The notes under the pieces are model-generated. The model saw only the letters and a list, made by a program, of their open reading frames with translations, was not told the origin of the DNA and ran no database searches. Shown one piece after another: positions 43,393 through 52,468 of a stretch of 64,000 nucleotides of DNA. Every line of letters begins with the position of its first letter. Position 1 is the stretch's first letter. The stretch is from Comamonadaceae bacterium (lineage in GTDB: Bacteria; Pseudomonadota; Gammaproteobacteria; Burkholderiales; Burkholderiaceae_C): contig JAECRA010000009.1 of the NCBI GenBank assembly GCA_015999985.1, forward strand, positions 1 to 64,000, written 5' to 3'. Made by a program: the position numbers and the translations under genes.

Positions 43393-44355
43393 TCATGGAG
43401 AGCCAAAAACCCCCTTCCACTTTTCAATTTCCTTGCGCATACGATCTTGAAAGGGTTCGGAACCCACTGGCATGGACTGACTACCCTGCGCGAACAGGCT
43501 CTTCATGCCTTCGCTCTTGAGTACCTTGGCAAGTGCATCCTCCAGCCGCTTGACGACTGAGGCCGGAGTGCCGCGAGGGACCACTACGCCAGAGATCGAT
43601 CCCACGTCAAACTCCACGCCAAGCTGCTCGGCCACGGTGGGTATTTTCGGCAGTCTCGGCACTCGTTGACTTGAAGTCACGCCAAGTGGGCGCATCTTGC
43701 CCGACTCGATGAATGGTCCAACCACCACTGTCTCGACAGCGGTGCTCTCAACGCCGCCCGACAACAAACCATTGACGGCTTCTGCACCGCTCTTATAGGG
43801 CACATGCAGGAAAGTCGAGTCCGTGGCCTTCGCAAGCGAACTCATGACCTGGTGTATTGAAGTGCCCAGTCCGGAACTCGCAAAGGCAACACCTTCTTTT
43901 TGCTGTTTGGCCTTTGCCACCAGAGAACGCAGATCCTGAATAGGTGATTTCTCCGAAACCACCAATACAAGCGGAGTGTTGGCAATCATCGAGATATAGG
44001 TGAAGTCCTTGACAGCGTCGTAGCTGAGCGACTTGTTGATCAAAGGGTTCACCGCCACCATCCCGTTGGTGATGACCATCAACGTGTATCCATCGGCTTT
44101 CGCGCGCGCCACTGCGCTTGCGGCGATGTTTCCACCAGCACCGGGCTTGTTATCCACCACCACTGGCTGACCGAGCTCCTCTTGAAGAAGCTTTGCAACC
44201 GTACGGGCGGTGACATCTGTAATGCCCCCCGCGCCGAAAGGGACGACCAAAGTCAGAGGCCGCGAAGGCCACCCCTCTGACGCGTAGGACGTACCCAGAA
44301 AGCTGATTGCCAGAAAGAGGCCGGCGAGCACCTTTTGGTACAAGACTCTGATCAT
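43393..44355 (-). CDS. Bug/TctC-family solute receptor
   Basis: This is 320 residues from the ATG at 44355 (MIRVLYQKVLAGLFLAISFLG), with a Sec signal cut near SYA. WPSRPLTLVVPFGAGGITDVTARTVAKLLQEELGQPVVVDNKPGAGGNIAASAVARAKADGYT is full family sequence. HVPYKSGAEAVNGLLSGGVEST is another conserved block. It is the next gene on the same strand after the enamidase-cupin operon, with a 268-bp gap holding a 32-nt palindrome. It may bind a carboxylate related to that pathway; no TctAB is present. Confidence 0.9.
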   Translation of the reverse strand: MIRVLYQKVLAGLFLAISFLGTSYASEGWPSRPLTLVVPFGAGGITDVTARTVAKLLQEELGQPVVVDNKPGAGGNIAASAVARAKADGYTLMVITNGMVAVNPLINKSLSYDAVKDFTYISMIANTPLVLVVSEKSPIQDLRSLVAKAKQQKEGVAFASSGLGTSIHQVMSSLAKATDSTFLHVPYKSGAEAVNGLLSGGVESTAVETVVVGPFIESGKMRPLGVTSSQRVPRLPKIPTVAEQLGVEFDVGSISGVVVPRGTPASVVKRLEDALAKVLKSEGMKSLFAQGSQSMPVGSEPFQDRMRKEIEKWKGVFGSP

Positions 44356-44514
44356 GATTTTCCCCATCTAGATTGGAATAATTTTTTGCCGTTCTTGCTG
44401 CACATGAAGTGGCACTGCTTTTCTTACGACCGGCATCACGGCCAATACCCCGGAACACAGTCAATGAACAGGGTTAGGTACCGGACTGCATCTGGACGTG
44501 AAGATGCCGGGGCG

Positions 44515-44546
44515 AAGCGCTTGTACAAGGCCTTGCACAAGCGCTT
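44515..44546. repeat. 32-nt near-perfect palindrome
   Basis: AAGCGCTTGT (44515-44524) and ACAAGCGCTT (44537-44546) are exact inverse arms, and the centre ACAAGGCCTTGC is also a dyad, with one mismatched pair overall. It lies between the cupin and Bug genes. Probably a strong transcript hairpin or an operator; no T tract. Confidence 0.55.
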
Positions 44547-44623
44547 GCGCACAACCACCCTCTCTTGTGTGCCCGTCTCCATTGAATTGGCTCACAACGT
44601 CCAGAGCGCGGTCTATACACCCA

Positions 44624-45067
44624 TCAGTGCTCGAGGTCCGCAGCGGTTACGTCCTTGACTTCGCCCTTGATATTCATCCGGCCCTCGTACACCGGACGCC
44701 CACCAGTACTTGGGCCCTGATATTGAACGAAGAACAAGGTGCCCCCAGTCTCCGTGGTCATGGCGTCCTCGTAGTGCGGATCGGCGTGATATACGACGGT
44801 GCCAGGACCATAGACCGTGCCGCCCATGTTGAACTCTCCATCAATCACGTACCAGACTTGCGAAAAGTCGTGCTTGTGGAGCCGAAAGCCGGCACCAGGC
44901 TCATAGTGCAGGAAACCCGCATTCGGTTCTGTCGGTCTCGCCGGATTGGTGTGAAACAGGAACTTCGTCTTGTTCTTGAAACGACCCATTTCCCACTCCA
45001 TGGAATCGGGAGTGCGGTACTCGGGGGGGTTGTGCTTGCTGAGGTCAAGCTGAGCGTCATTGGACAT
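44624..45067 (-). CDS. Cupin-domain protein
   Basis: This is a 147-residue single-domain cupin from the ATG at 45067, which has AAGGAG seven bases upstream; the track start (45169) is rejected. The first cupin motif is EPGAGFRLHKHDFSQVWYVIDGEF (G-x5-HxH-x3,4-E-like), and the second is GPGTVVYHADPHYE. Such proteins are metal-binding dioxygenases, isomerases or sugar/acid binders. The gene is 35 bp after the enamidase-family gene and ends the ABC operon, so it probably acts on the opened product or on the imported compound. Exact reaction unknown. Confidence 0.85.
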   Translation of the reverse strand: MSNDAQLDLSKHNPPEYRTPDSMEWEMGRFKNKTKFLFHTNPARPTEPNAGFLHYEPGAGFRLHKHDFSQVWYVIDGEFNMGGTVYGPGTVVYHADPHYEDAMTTETGGTLFFVQYQGPSTGGRPVYEGRMNIKGEVKDVTAADLEH

Positions 45068-45101
45068 TGCCATCTCCTTGGGAAAAGCGCCATCAGGCGA
45101 G

Positions 45102-46289
45102 TTACAAAACTTGGGGAATACGTGTAGCGGGCGGCGTGTTACGCGAGCGCCCACACCGGACTTGGCCATCGATCACCACCATGCCCACACCCGGCAAGTC
45201 GCCGGCGGCGATGCTTTCAAGCAAATTGGACTTGGAGGAATGCTGCGCGGTATCGAGAAACACAAAGTCGGCAGCCCGACCGGTTTCGATGAGGCCGCAG
45301 TTGAGATTTCGGATTCGAGCGGTGTTGCCGGTGGCAAAACAGATGGCCTGCTCCGCGGGTACTTCGCCAACACTGGAAAGCAGGGCCATCAACCGCAGAA
45401 TCCCTGTGGGCTGCACGCCGGACCCCGCCGGAGAATCCGTGCCGAGGATGACTCGGTCCAGTTGCTGCAGTTCCTTGGCCGTTCGCAGTGCAAACAGCGC
45501 AGCGAACTCGTTGCCGTTGTGAACAATCTCGATGGCCCTGCCACACCCCTCGCACAGACATCGAATCTGCCTGGTCGACAAGGCGGTGTGACCTCCGTTG
45601 ATGTGCCCGATGATGTCCGCATCCGCTTCCAGCACCATCTCGGCATCAACATATCCCGAGCCGGGTACGGAAGGGCCGCCGGTGTGGATGGTGGACTGAA
45701 TCCCATACTTGCGCGACCACTCGACCATCTTTCGCGCTGTTGGCCCGTCTTTGACAGACCCCAAGCCGATCTCGCCGAGCAGGGTGACACCCGCCGCCGC
45801 CAATTCTTTGAAGTCTTCCTCGACCATGCCCTGCTCAATGACAGGAGCACCTGCGAGCAACTTCACGCCGCCCGGGCGACTGTTTGCGTAGGCGCGTTGG
45901 GCCGTGATGGCCAGTGCCTTGATACCCACGATATCGCGCGGCCTGCCCGGCAGATGTACCTCGCCAGCCGAGATCATCGAAGTGACGCCACCGTTCATGA
46001 ACGACTCGATCCATCCAATCTGGTTCTGACGAGGCGTCCAATCGCCAAAAACCGGATGCACGTGGCTGTCGATCAATCCGGGAGCCAACGCGCAGCCATG
46101 GGCATCGATGACCATATCGGCCTGTTCCGCGTCGAGGTCGATTAACTTGCCAATTCCGGTAATCAATCCGTCTTGGCACAGGACGGCATCCGCATCCTTG
46201 ATTGGGCTTTTCAAGTCACCCGTCAGCATGAGCCCGACGTTCTTGATGAGGAGGCTTCCCGTGGAAGTAAGTGAAGTTTGGTCGTGCAT
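45102..46289 (-). CDS. Enamidase-family amidohydrolase
   Basis: This 395-residue metal-dependent amidohydrolase resembles the enamidase of Eubacterium barkeri, which hydrolyses 6-oxo-1,4,5,6-tetrahydronicotinate to 2-formylglutarate and ammonia. Shared features are the metal site DSHVHP (H76, H78), GGVTSMISAGEVHLPGRP, GEIGLG, IHTGGPSVPGSGYV, HINGGHTALS, GTDSPAGSG and the C-terminal SRNTPPATR. The family includes other cyclic amidases, so substrate specificity is inferred. The gene starts 5 bp after livF and precedes the cupin. The track start gives MHDQTSLTSTGSLLIKNVG, and no better one is seen. Confidence 0.82.
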   Translation of the reverse strand: MHDQTSLTSTGSLLIKNVGLMLTGDLKSPIKDADAVLCQDGLITGIGKLIDLDAEQADMVIDAHGCALAPGLIDSHVHPVFGDWTPRQNQIGWIESFMNGGVTSMISAGEVHLPGRPRDIVGIKALAITAQRAYANSRPGGVKLLAGAPVIEQGMVEEDFKELAAAGVTLLGEIGLGSVKDGPTARKMVEWSRKYGIQSTIHTGGPSVPGSGYVDAEMVLEADADIIGHINGGHTALSTRQIRCLCEGCGRAIEIVHNGNEFAALFALRTAKELQQLDRVILGTDSPAGSGVQPTGILRLMALLSSVGEVPAEQAICFATGNTARIRNLNCGLIETGRAADFVFLDTAQHSSKSNLLESIAAGDLPGVGMVVIDGQVRCGRSRNTPPATRIPQVL

Positions 46290-46294
46290 ATTCT

Positions 46295-47011
46295 TCAGAG
46301 AGAGAGGTACTGGCTTCGGATGTGCTTGTCAGCGATCAGCTCACGCATGTCACCGGAGAAACGAACCTGGCCACGCTCCAGTACATACGCACGGTCAGCG
46401 ACCAGGCTGGCGAAATGAATGTTCTGCTCCGAAAGAAGCACGCAAAGGCCTTGACTCTTGAGCTGGTGGATCATGTGCGCCATCTGCTCGACGATGACCG
46501 GGGCCACACCCTCGGAAGGTTCATCGAGCATGACCAGATAAGGGTTGCCCATCAAGGTTCTCGCCACGGTGAGCATTTGCTGCTCACCGCCGCTCATCTG
46601 CCCCCCGGGGCGCTGTTGCATTCGTCCCAGGTTCGGAAACATGCGAAAGAGCTCTTCCGTGGTCCAGGTGCGCATCCCCTCACGAGCCGGTTGAACACCC
46701 ACGGCCAGGTTTTCCATCACGGTCAGATCACTGAAGATGCGTCGCTCCTCTGGTACAAATCCCAGCCCGAGACGCGAGATTTGATGCGACTGCAGCTTGG
46801 AGACCTCTTGCCCCCGGAATACAACGGAGCCACTGCGCCTGCGCACCATGGCCATGATGCTTTTCATGGTGGTCGATTTGCCGGCTCCGTTGCGCCCCAT
46901 GAGGGCCACCACCTCGCCTGCGTGGACCTGCAAGTCGATGTCGAAAAGAATCTGCGCCCGACCGTAGTAGGCATTCAGTGCTTTGACCTCCAAAAGGGTT
47001 TTCATCGTCAT
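46295..47011 (-). CDS. livF: ABC importer ATPase, LivF type
   Basis: This is a 238-residue nucleotide-binding subunit of a branched-chain-amino-acid-type importer. Walker A is GRNGAGKSTTMKSI, the signature is MSGGEQQMLTVARTLMGNP, and Walker B is LVMLDEPSEGVAP with the LivF-type E-G-VAP continuation. LEVKALNAYYGRAQILFD is the typical LivF opening. It starts at 47011 overlapping the livG stop by ATGA. It belongs to the operon 50935 to 44624. Gene symbol by family; the substrate is not necessarily an amino acid. Confidence 0.9.
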   Translation of the reverse strand: MTMKTLLEVKALNAYYGRAQILFDIDLQVHAGEVVALMGRNGAGKSTTMKSIMAMVRRRSGSVVFRGQEVSKLQSHQISRLGLGFVPEERRIFSDLTVMENLAVGVQPAREGMRTWTTEELFRMFPNLGRMQQRPGGQMSGGEQQMLTVARTLMGNPYLVMLDEPSEGVAPVIVEQMAHMIHQLKSQGLCVLLSEQNIHFASLVADRAYVLERGQVRFSGDMRELIADKHIRSQYLSL

Positions 47012-47787
47012 GCCGTGGCTCCCTCCAACTGTTCGTTGGTAAATGTCTTTCCGGTGCCGAAGTAAGCTTCTTGCACTCTCGGGTCAGCTCTGACAGCGTT
47101 GGGCTCCCCTTCTGCAATGAGCTTGCCGCGTGCGAGGACAATCATCCGGTCCGCGTATCCGAACACGACGTCCATGCTGTGCTCTGTAAACAGCGCGCCG
47201 ATCCGCCGTTCAATCACCAGGCGCTTGGTCAACGCGATCAGTTCGCTGCGCTCCTTGGGTGCCATCCCGGCCGTTGGCTCGTCCATCAACAGCAGCTTGG
47301 GCTGATTGGAAAGAGCCACAGCCAACTCCACCCTTTTGACATCTCCATAGGCCAACACGCTGCAAGGCCTGTCCGCATGCTCATGCATACCTACCTGCTG
47401 CAACAGCGAAAGAGCGTCCTGCTGATGAGAATGCGACATCGCTTGCCACGCAGCAAACACGCCAGAGCGGTATGAGTGAAGGGCCAGCTGCACGTTTTCC
47501 AGCACAGTCATTGAACCGAACGTCGCTGCGATCTGAAAGGTGCGCCCAACGCCGTGTTTCCAGACCTGTCTGGGAGATTTACCCACGACATCCACACCAT
47601 CCAATATGACCTGGCCACTGTCAGGCTTGAGCTGACCGTTGAGCATGTTGAAGCAGGTGGACTTTCCTGCTCCGTTGGGACCGATCAAGGCAAGCAGTTC
47701 ACCTGCCTGCACATCAAAGGACACATCGCTCACCGCAGCCACCCCGGCAAAGCGCTTACTTATATGGCGTACTGAGAGCAAGCTCAT
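47008..47787 (-). CDS. livG: ABC importer ATPase, LivG type
   Basis: This is 259 residues from the ATG at 47787 (MSLLSVRHISKRFAGVAAVSD). The track ORF runs to 48951, but the upstream part is an out-of-frame shadow of the permease gene. Walker A is GPNGAGKSTCFNML, the LivG-specific GVGRTFQIAATFGSMTVLENV follows, the signature is in VLAYGDVKRVELAVAL (usual LSYGxQRR), and Walker B is LLLMDEPTAGMAP. The signature serine is replaced (LAYGD), a mild departure. It overlaps both neighbours by 4 bp (ATGA). Confidence 0.9.
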   Translation of the reverse strand: MSLLSVRHISKRFAGVAAVSDVSFDVQAGELLALIGPNGAGKSTCFNMLNGQLKPDSGQVILDGVDVVGKSPRQVWKHGVGRTFQIAATFGSMTVLENVQLALHSYRSGVFAAWQAMSHSHQQDALSLLQQVGMHEHADRPCSVLAYGDVKRVELAVALSNQPKLLLMDEPTAGMAPKERSELIALTKRLVIERRIGALFTEHSMDVVFGYADRMIVLARGKLIAEGEPNAVRADPRVQEAYFGTGKTFTNEQLEGATA

Positions 47788-49727
47788 ACCTTGGCCTCCA
47801 TGGCGGGGACCGCATTCGCGACACTCATTTGCCGCGATCGGCGAGACGATTTCAACGAAGCGACCATGGCCTGAAGTGAGCCGACAATCCCGGCCGGGAA
47901 CACAATGACCAAGGTCAAAATAATCAACCCGAGCAGCGCACGCCAATAGTCCGTACTGCGAGCCACAGTGTCTTGCAGCCAGACAAACACGGTCGCACCC
48001 ACGATGGGCCCAGCGATGGTTTGAACGCCGCCGAGCAGCACCATGACCAAGCCGTCGATGGACTTCGCCACGTGAATGGCCTCGGGTGAGATGCTGCCTT
48101 TGGCAAAGGCAAATAGTGAACCAGCCAAACCACCGAATGCACCTGCAAGCACAAAGGCGGCCCACTGCACGCGCTTGCAATCGATGCCGATCGCTCCCGC
48201 CCGCAGCTCCGAGTCCCGCACCGCTCGCATGGCAAAGCCAAACGGAGAGAACAAGGCCCGGCGCATGTACCAAAGTCCAACCAGGACAAGCACGAGCGAG
48301 AAGTAGTAATACGCCGTGGTCGATCGCAGCCACTCCGGTGGCCGAAGACCAATCAAGCCATTGCTTCCGCCCGTCACGGCATCCCATTGGTAGACGATGG
48401 CCCATACCAGTTGCCCGAACGCCAGTGTCAGCATGGCCAGATAGACGCCAGATAGGCGAACACTGAACCAACCGAAAACAGCGGCCCCGACCGCCGCACC
48501 CAGGACACCCAAAGGTAGTGCGGTCATCATGTCCAGGCCTGCCGACTTCACGACTACCGCTGAGACGTAGGCGCTGAGTCCGAAATACGCTGCATGACCG
48601 AAAGAGTGCATGCCGCCCGGCCCCATGATGAAGTGCAGACTGGCCGCAAACAGTACGGCGATCAGCACGTCGACGCCCAAGACCATCAGGTACGGAAAAC
48701 TGCGTTCCAACACAGGCAGCGCCAGCAAGACCACCGCTGCAAGAATGGCCACATGACGCGTGCGATCCGAGGCGGGACGCAAGACCGGTTCCTGAGCGAC
48801 GGCCGCTGAGTTGGTACTGCTCGGACGTCCCAGCAATCCAAAGGGGCGGAACACCAAAACAACCGCCATCACGACGAACTCCACAACCAGAGTGAACTTG
48901 AACACTGGCAGTGCGATACCGAACACAGTGATCGTGCCAAGCGCAATGCACAGTGCCTTCAGCTCGCAGATGATCAGCGCCGCAATGAATGCACCAGGAA
49001 TGGACCCCATGCCACCAACGACCACCACAGCAAACGCCGTACCGATGGAGTCCATATCAAGCGCCAGGTTGGCGGGCATGCGCGGACCTTGCAAAGCGCC
49101 GCCAAGGCCAGCCAACAAGCACCCCAGCGCGAACACTGCGGTGAACAGGCGCCCCTGGTTAACGCCGAGTGCGCCCACCATCTCGCGATCCTGCGTGGCG
49201 GCTCGCACGAGCACGCCCCAACGAGTGCGTTTGAACAGGAGCCATAGCGCACCCAATAGCAACGGACCCAGTACGATCATGACGATGTCGTAGGACGGAA
49301 AGAGCGTCCCGAGAATGGAGACGGATCCTTCCAGACCTGCAGCTCGCGGAGCGAACAGCTCGTCCGCCCCCCAAAGCCACAGCGTGGCGTCCTTCATGAT
49401 GAGCACGATAGCGAACGTGGCCAGCAGCTGGAACAGTTCCGGAGCGCTGTAGATTCGGCGCAGTACGGTCAACTCGACCGCCGCACCCAGAAGACCCACC
49501 AGTAGTGCTGCCAGGAGGGTACTCACCCAGAAGCCCAACGCACCACCTCCTATGGCGGTCACCAGGCTATAAGCCAGATAGATACCCACCATGAAGAACG
49601 AGCCATGTGCGAAGTTCACGATACGGGTGACACCAAAGATCAGTGACAGTCCCGACGCGATGAGAAACACCACTGATGCATCCGCCAGCCCATTGATCAG
49701 CTGGGGAATTAGGCTTTGCAAAGTCAT
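47784..49727 (-). CDS. Fused LivH-LivM ABC permease
   Basis: This 647-residue protein contains both permeases of a branched-chain-amino-acid-type importer. Residues ~1-300 are LivH-like (INGLADASVVFLIASGLSLIFGVTRIVNFAHGSFFM, AATQDREMVGALGVN, VVVGGMGSIPGAF). Residues ~330-630 are LivM-like (LHFIMGPGGMHSFGHAAYFGLSAY, GVYLAMLTLAFGQLVW, FGFAMRAVRDSELRAGAIGI, GGVQTIAGPIVGA). A ~30-residue polar linker (RPSSTNSAAVAQEPVLRPASD) joins them. There is no frameshift. The stop overlaps the livG start by 4 bp. Confidence 0.92.
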   Translation of the reverse strand: MTLQSLIPQLINGLADASVVFLIASGLSLIFGVTRIVNFAHGSFFMVGIYLAYSLVTAIGGGALGFWVSTLLAALLVGLLGAAVELTVLRRIYSAPELFQLLATFAIVLIMKDATLWLWGADELFAPRAAGLEGSVSILGTLFPSYDIVMIVLGPLLLGALWLLFKRTRWGVLVRAATQDREMVGALGVNQGRLFTAVFALGCLLAGLGGALQGPRMPANLALDMDSIGTAFAVVVVGGMGSIPGAFIAALIICELKALCIALGTITVFGIALPVFKFTLVVEFVVMAVVLVFRPFGLLGRPSSTNSAAVAQEPVLRPASDRTRHVAILAAVVLLALPVLERSFPYLMVLGVDVLIAVLFAASLHFIMGPGGMHSFGHAAYFGLSAYVSAVVVKSAGLDMMTALPLGVLGAAVGAAVFGWFSVRLSGVYLAMLTLAFGQLVWAIVYQWDAVTGGSNGLIGLRPPEWLRSTTAYYYFSLVLVLVGLWYMRRALFSPFGFAMRAVRDSELRAGAIGIDCKRVQWAAFVLAGAFGGLAGSLFAFAKGSISPEAIHVAKSIDGLVMVLLGGVQTIAGPIVGATVFVWLQDTVARSTDYWRALLGLIILTLVIVFPAGIVGSLQAMVASLKSSRRSRQMSVANAVPAMEAKV

Positions 49728-49735
49728 GGTTCAGC

Positions 49736-50935
49736 CTATTTCAGTGGTCGCAGCTTTGAAACTTCGCCGTCAGACGGCACGACCGTCGCGCCGTCCACAT
49801 AGCGGTAGTCCACCATGTAGCCTTTACCGTCCTTGACTGCCACTTTTCCGAGATAAGCACCCATGGTCGACTGGTTGTCCTGAGGACGAAAAACGACCGA
49901 CCCCATAGGCGTTGGGACCTGCAGTCCCTTGAAGGCGCCGACGAGCGCTTCCGGTTCAGGCGAGCCGGCTTTGCGGAGACCTTGCGCGAGCGAGTGCAGC
50001 GTCGAGTAACCGACTAGCGAGCCCAACCTCGGATGGTCGTTGAACTTCTTCCTGTACGCCTCAACGAACTTCTTATTCTCTGGTGTGTCGATGGAATACC
50101 ACGGGTAGCCTGTCACGATCCATCCTTTAGGCGCCTCCGCGCCGAGCGGATCCAGATACTCCGGGCGTCCGGTCAACATGGAATAGACCTGGACCGACTC
50201 GAACAGCTTCCGACTGTTGCCCTCTCGAACAAAGCGCCCCAAGTCAGCACCAAAGAGAACGTTGAAGATGGCGTCTGGCTTGGCATCAAGCAGCGCCTGG
50301 GCAATAGCCCCCGCATCAACCTTGCCGAGCGGTGGGGCCTGCTCTGCAACGAATTCCACGTCCGGCTGCTTACTCTTCAAAAGCTTTTTGAAGGTCGCCG
50401 CAGCCGACTGTCCGAGTTCGTAATTGGGGTAGACGAGCGCCCAGCGCTTCTTGTTGTGCTTGGCGGCTTCATCAGCCAGCATGGCTACCGACATGTAGGT
50501 GGACGGGCCCAGTCTGTGAACGTAGCGATTGCCTTCGGACCAGATAACCCGGTCAGTGCCAGGTTCTCCGAAAAGGTAGAACACCTGGCGGTTCTTGGCG
50601 AAGTCCGCCAGCGCAACAGCCACATTGGAAAGAAAGCCTCCAAAGTACAGGCGAACTCCTTCACGCGAGTACAACTCCTCTGCCACACGCACAGCGTCTC
50701 CGGGGTTTCCGTTGTCGTCGCGCGAGATGACTTCCAGCTTGCGACCAAGGACCCCACCGCTTGCATTGATCTCGTCCTGAGCCATTTGCCAACCACGCTT
50801 GTAGTGGTCGAGATAGGACGGGGTCACCTTGTAGCTATTGACCTCGCCGATCTTGATAACGCCCTGCGCATGGCATGTTCCAGCCACCGCCACCACAAGT
50901 GCGGGCAACCAGCGCCGCAAGAACATTTGGCTCAT
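49736..50935 (-). CDS. ABC importer periplasmic binding protein, LivK-like
   Basis: This is 399 residues from the ATG at 50935 with AGGAGA six bases upstream; the track start (51025) is rejected. The signal is MSQMFLRRWLPALVVAVAGTCHA, then QGVIKIGEVNSYKVTPSYLDHYKRGWQMAQDEINASGGVLGRKLEVISRDDNGNPGDAVRVAEEL, the type I periplasmic-binding (Peripla_BP_6) pattern. It is the first gene of the operon, followed by the permease 8 bp on. The ligand is likely the substrate of the enamidase-family enzyme. Two operator-like dyads (50955, 50975) lie just upstream. Confidence 0.9.
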   Translation of the reverse strand: MSQMFLRRWLPALVVAVAGTCHAQGVIKIGEVNSYKVTPSYLDHYKRGWQMAQDEINASGGVLGRKLEVISRDDNGNPGDAVRVAEELYSREGVRLYFGGFLSNVAVALADFAKNRQVFYLFGEPGTDRVIWSEGNRYVHRLGPSTYMSVAMLADEAAKHNKKRWALVYPNYELGQSAAATFKKLLKSKQPDVEFVAEQAPPLGKVDAGAIAQALLDAKPDAIFNVLFGADLGRFVREGNSRKLFESVQVYSMLTGRPEYLDPLGAEAPKGWIVTGYPWYSIDTPENKKFVEAYRKKFNDHPRLGSLVGYSTLHSLAQGLRKAGSPEPEALVGAFKGLQVPTPMGSVVFRPQDNQSTMGAYLGKVAVKDGKGYMVDYRYVDGATVVPSDGEVSKLRPLK

Positions 50936-50954
50936 TTCAAGTCTCCTGATAGGC

Positions 50955-50964
50955 TTGTACACAA
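50955..50964. promoter_or_regulatory. TTGT-N2-ACAA dyad upstream of the ABC operon
   Basis: TTGTACACAA fits the TTGT-N2-ACAA pattern common for GntR/FCD operators and is the same layout as TTGTTGACAA at 57583 and 61670. It is 20 bp before the binding-protein ATG. Confidence 0.4.
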
Positions 50965-50974
50965 AACATCTTTT

Positions 50975-50982
50975 TGGATCCA
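50975..50982. promoter_or_regulatory. TGGATCCA motif, copy 1
   Basis: The TGGATCCA palindrome lies 40 bp upstream of the ABC binding-protein ATG. The same 8-mer recurs at 51089 and at 52469, the latter upstream of the GntR gene. Candidate operator of that regulator. Confidence 0.45.
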
Positions 50983-51077
50983 TAAACTGGATTTTTGCGT
51001 ATTCTATGTACGAGTTCAGGTACAAAATATCGGGTTTTCCCTAGAAAAAGGCCATTATTTCAATTTTTTTCGCCTTT

Positions 51078-51108
51078 AATCTATTTCCTGGATCCAGAAA
51101 AATAGATT
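51078..51108. promoter_or_regulatory. Inverted repeat around TGGATCCA, copy 2
   Basis: AATCTATTT (51078-51086) and AAATAGATT (51100-51108) are exact inverse arms around CCTGGATCCAGAA, which holds TGGATCCA at 51089-51096. About 150 bp upstream of the ABC operon. Confidence 0.5.
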
Positions 51109-51692
51109 CCGCTGCGCCTGCTGCATGGCGTAGCGCGCGCCTTGGGAGGCCCTACTGGATCGCGTAGTCACATCACCAGCCAAGCGACGTGTAAGCGCTT
51201 TGGAGCTCACCCCAGGCTTCGTTTGCAGGATGTTTGCGCACGCCTCAACAAGCCTTTAGTTGTGGGCGGGAAGATCGCTGGGGTTGCGGGTATGGAGATC
51301 TGTGAGCGCGTCTTCGAACTGGAGAGCGTGCAGCCGTATTTCCCAGACGCGTGTTCACGCTAGCTTGAACGCAACGGAATGGCGATCTAGCAGACACCCC
51401 TGTTCGGCTCGGGAGTTGGATCCCGCCGCTTGCCAGGGCGGTGAATCTGAATATTCACGGCACCGCGTGCCGCAAGCCCGGAGGAAACTTGAAAAGGCTT
51501 CTCCCTGATCAATCCGCCAGGCCTGCGGTAAGCGCTTCTCTGGAAGTCATCGCACGGATCGAAGCACCCGATCAAAAGCTGATCAAGTGCCGATCAAGTT
51601 CCGCGCGTCTTTCGGTGCGCAACGAGATGCTCAGTGCAGCGGCACGCCTGGATCGTTACTGGCGTTCGCCACAGATGGCATTGAAAACCTTG

Positions 51693-52421
51693 TTATGGAA
51701 TCTGTGATTGGTTCTCCATCCAAGTGGCCACGAACTCCCCAGACTCATCCACGTGGGCCGCCATAGCCCTCCGTGCAGCTATTTCGTCATGCGCTTCCAG
51801 CGCCGAGAGGATGGTCTCATGATGTGCAATGTTCCGCTCCATTCGGTGCTTGTACATGCCCAATGCGGATGATGCGATCGTGCCGCGCGAGGAACCCAGC
51901 TGAAGGTCCGCGATGATCTTTCCCAGAAACGCGTTGCACGAAGCTTGGAAAATAATCGCATGGAACTCGCTGTTTGAAGACACCCACTCCTGCCTCGCAG
52001 CTTGATAGCCAGCGCTTTCAGTATGGCCAGTGGGGTTCTCCGCTCGCAAGCGGCTCAACTCGGTGACCGCTTGCACGAACCTCGTGTGGATCTTGCGAAG
52101 CTCAACGAGCTGTTGATCTGTAATCCACTGAGCGGCCAGTTGAGCTGCCAGTCCCTCAACCTCAGAGCGAACCCGATAGATGTCCCTGACATCTTTGGAA
52201 CTCTGAGATTTGACGACTGCACCCGTCTGGCTCTGATCCACGATTCCGCGGGCGGCTAGCTGAGATAGCGCTTGCCGTATCGGCGTACGGCTTACCTGGA
52301 AAGTATTGGCAAGGGCAACCTGCTTCAGCTTCTCGCCAGGACGATACTCACCCGTCACGATTTTTTGTTGAATTTGGTCCACAAGTTGATTGACCAGCTT
52401 CTCGTCGGTTGAAAGTGCCAT
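51693..52421 (-). CDS. GntR-family regulator, FCD subfamily
   Basis: This is a 242-residue regulator. The N-terminal winged helix reads LVDQIQQKIVTGEYRPGEKLKQVALANTFQVSRTPIRQALSQLAARGIVDQ, and the C-terminal FCD (FadR-like) ligand domain has YRVRSEVEGLAAQLAA, NSEFHAIIFQASCN and HHETILSALEAHDEIAARRAMAAHV with the metal-binding histidine pattern. Members sense small carboxylates. It lies upstream of and on the same strand as the ABC/enamidase operon, and TGGATCCA occurs in front of both, which fits control of the operon and itself. Confidence 0.9.
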   Translation of the reverse strand: MALSTDEKLVNQLVDQIQQKIVTGEYRPGEKLKQVALANTFQVSRTPIRQALSQLAARGIVDQSQTGAVVKSQSSKDVRDIYRVRSEVEGLAAQLAAQWITDQQLVELRKIHTRFVQAVTELSRLRAENPTGHTESAGYQAARQEWVSSNSEFHAIIFQASCNAFLGKIIADLQLGSSRGTIASSALGMYKHRMERNIAHHETILSALEAHDEIAARRAMAAHVDESGEFVATWMENQSQIP

Positions 52422-52468
52422 TTGGGTTCTGGATTGGTTTGAGTTATTCCCCCCATTCTATTCAGACG

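Larger units (their letters stand above)
50936..51692. other. Regulatory region, ~760 bp, no gene
   Basis: The short ORFs here have no ribosome binding sites or domains. It contains dyads at 50955-50964, 50975-50982 and 51078-51108 (separate entries). The part from 51110 to 51690 shows nothing I can name and may be a decayed gene. Confidence 0.4.

Noticed and set aside
47787-48951. Upstream two-thirds of the 647-residue ORF containing livG
   Set aside because: It is an out-of-frame shadow of the LivH-LivM permease gene, with implausible composition; livG starts at 47787.
50033-51079. 348-residue + strand ORF
   Set aside because: Antisense to the LivK-like binding protein; no ribosome binding site or family features.
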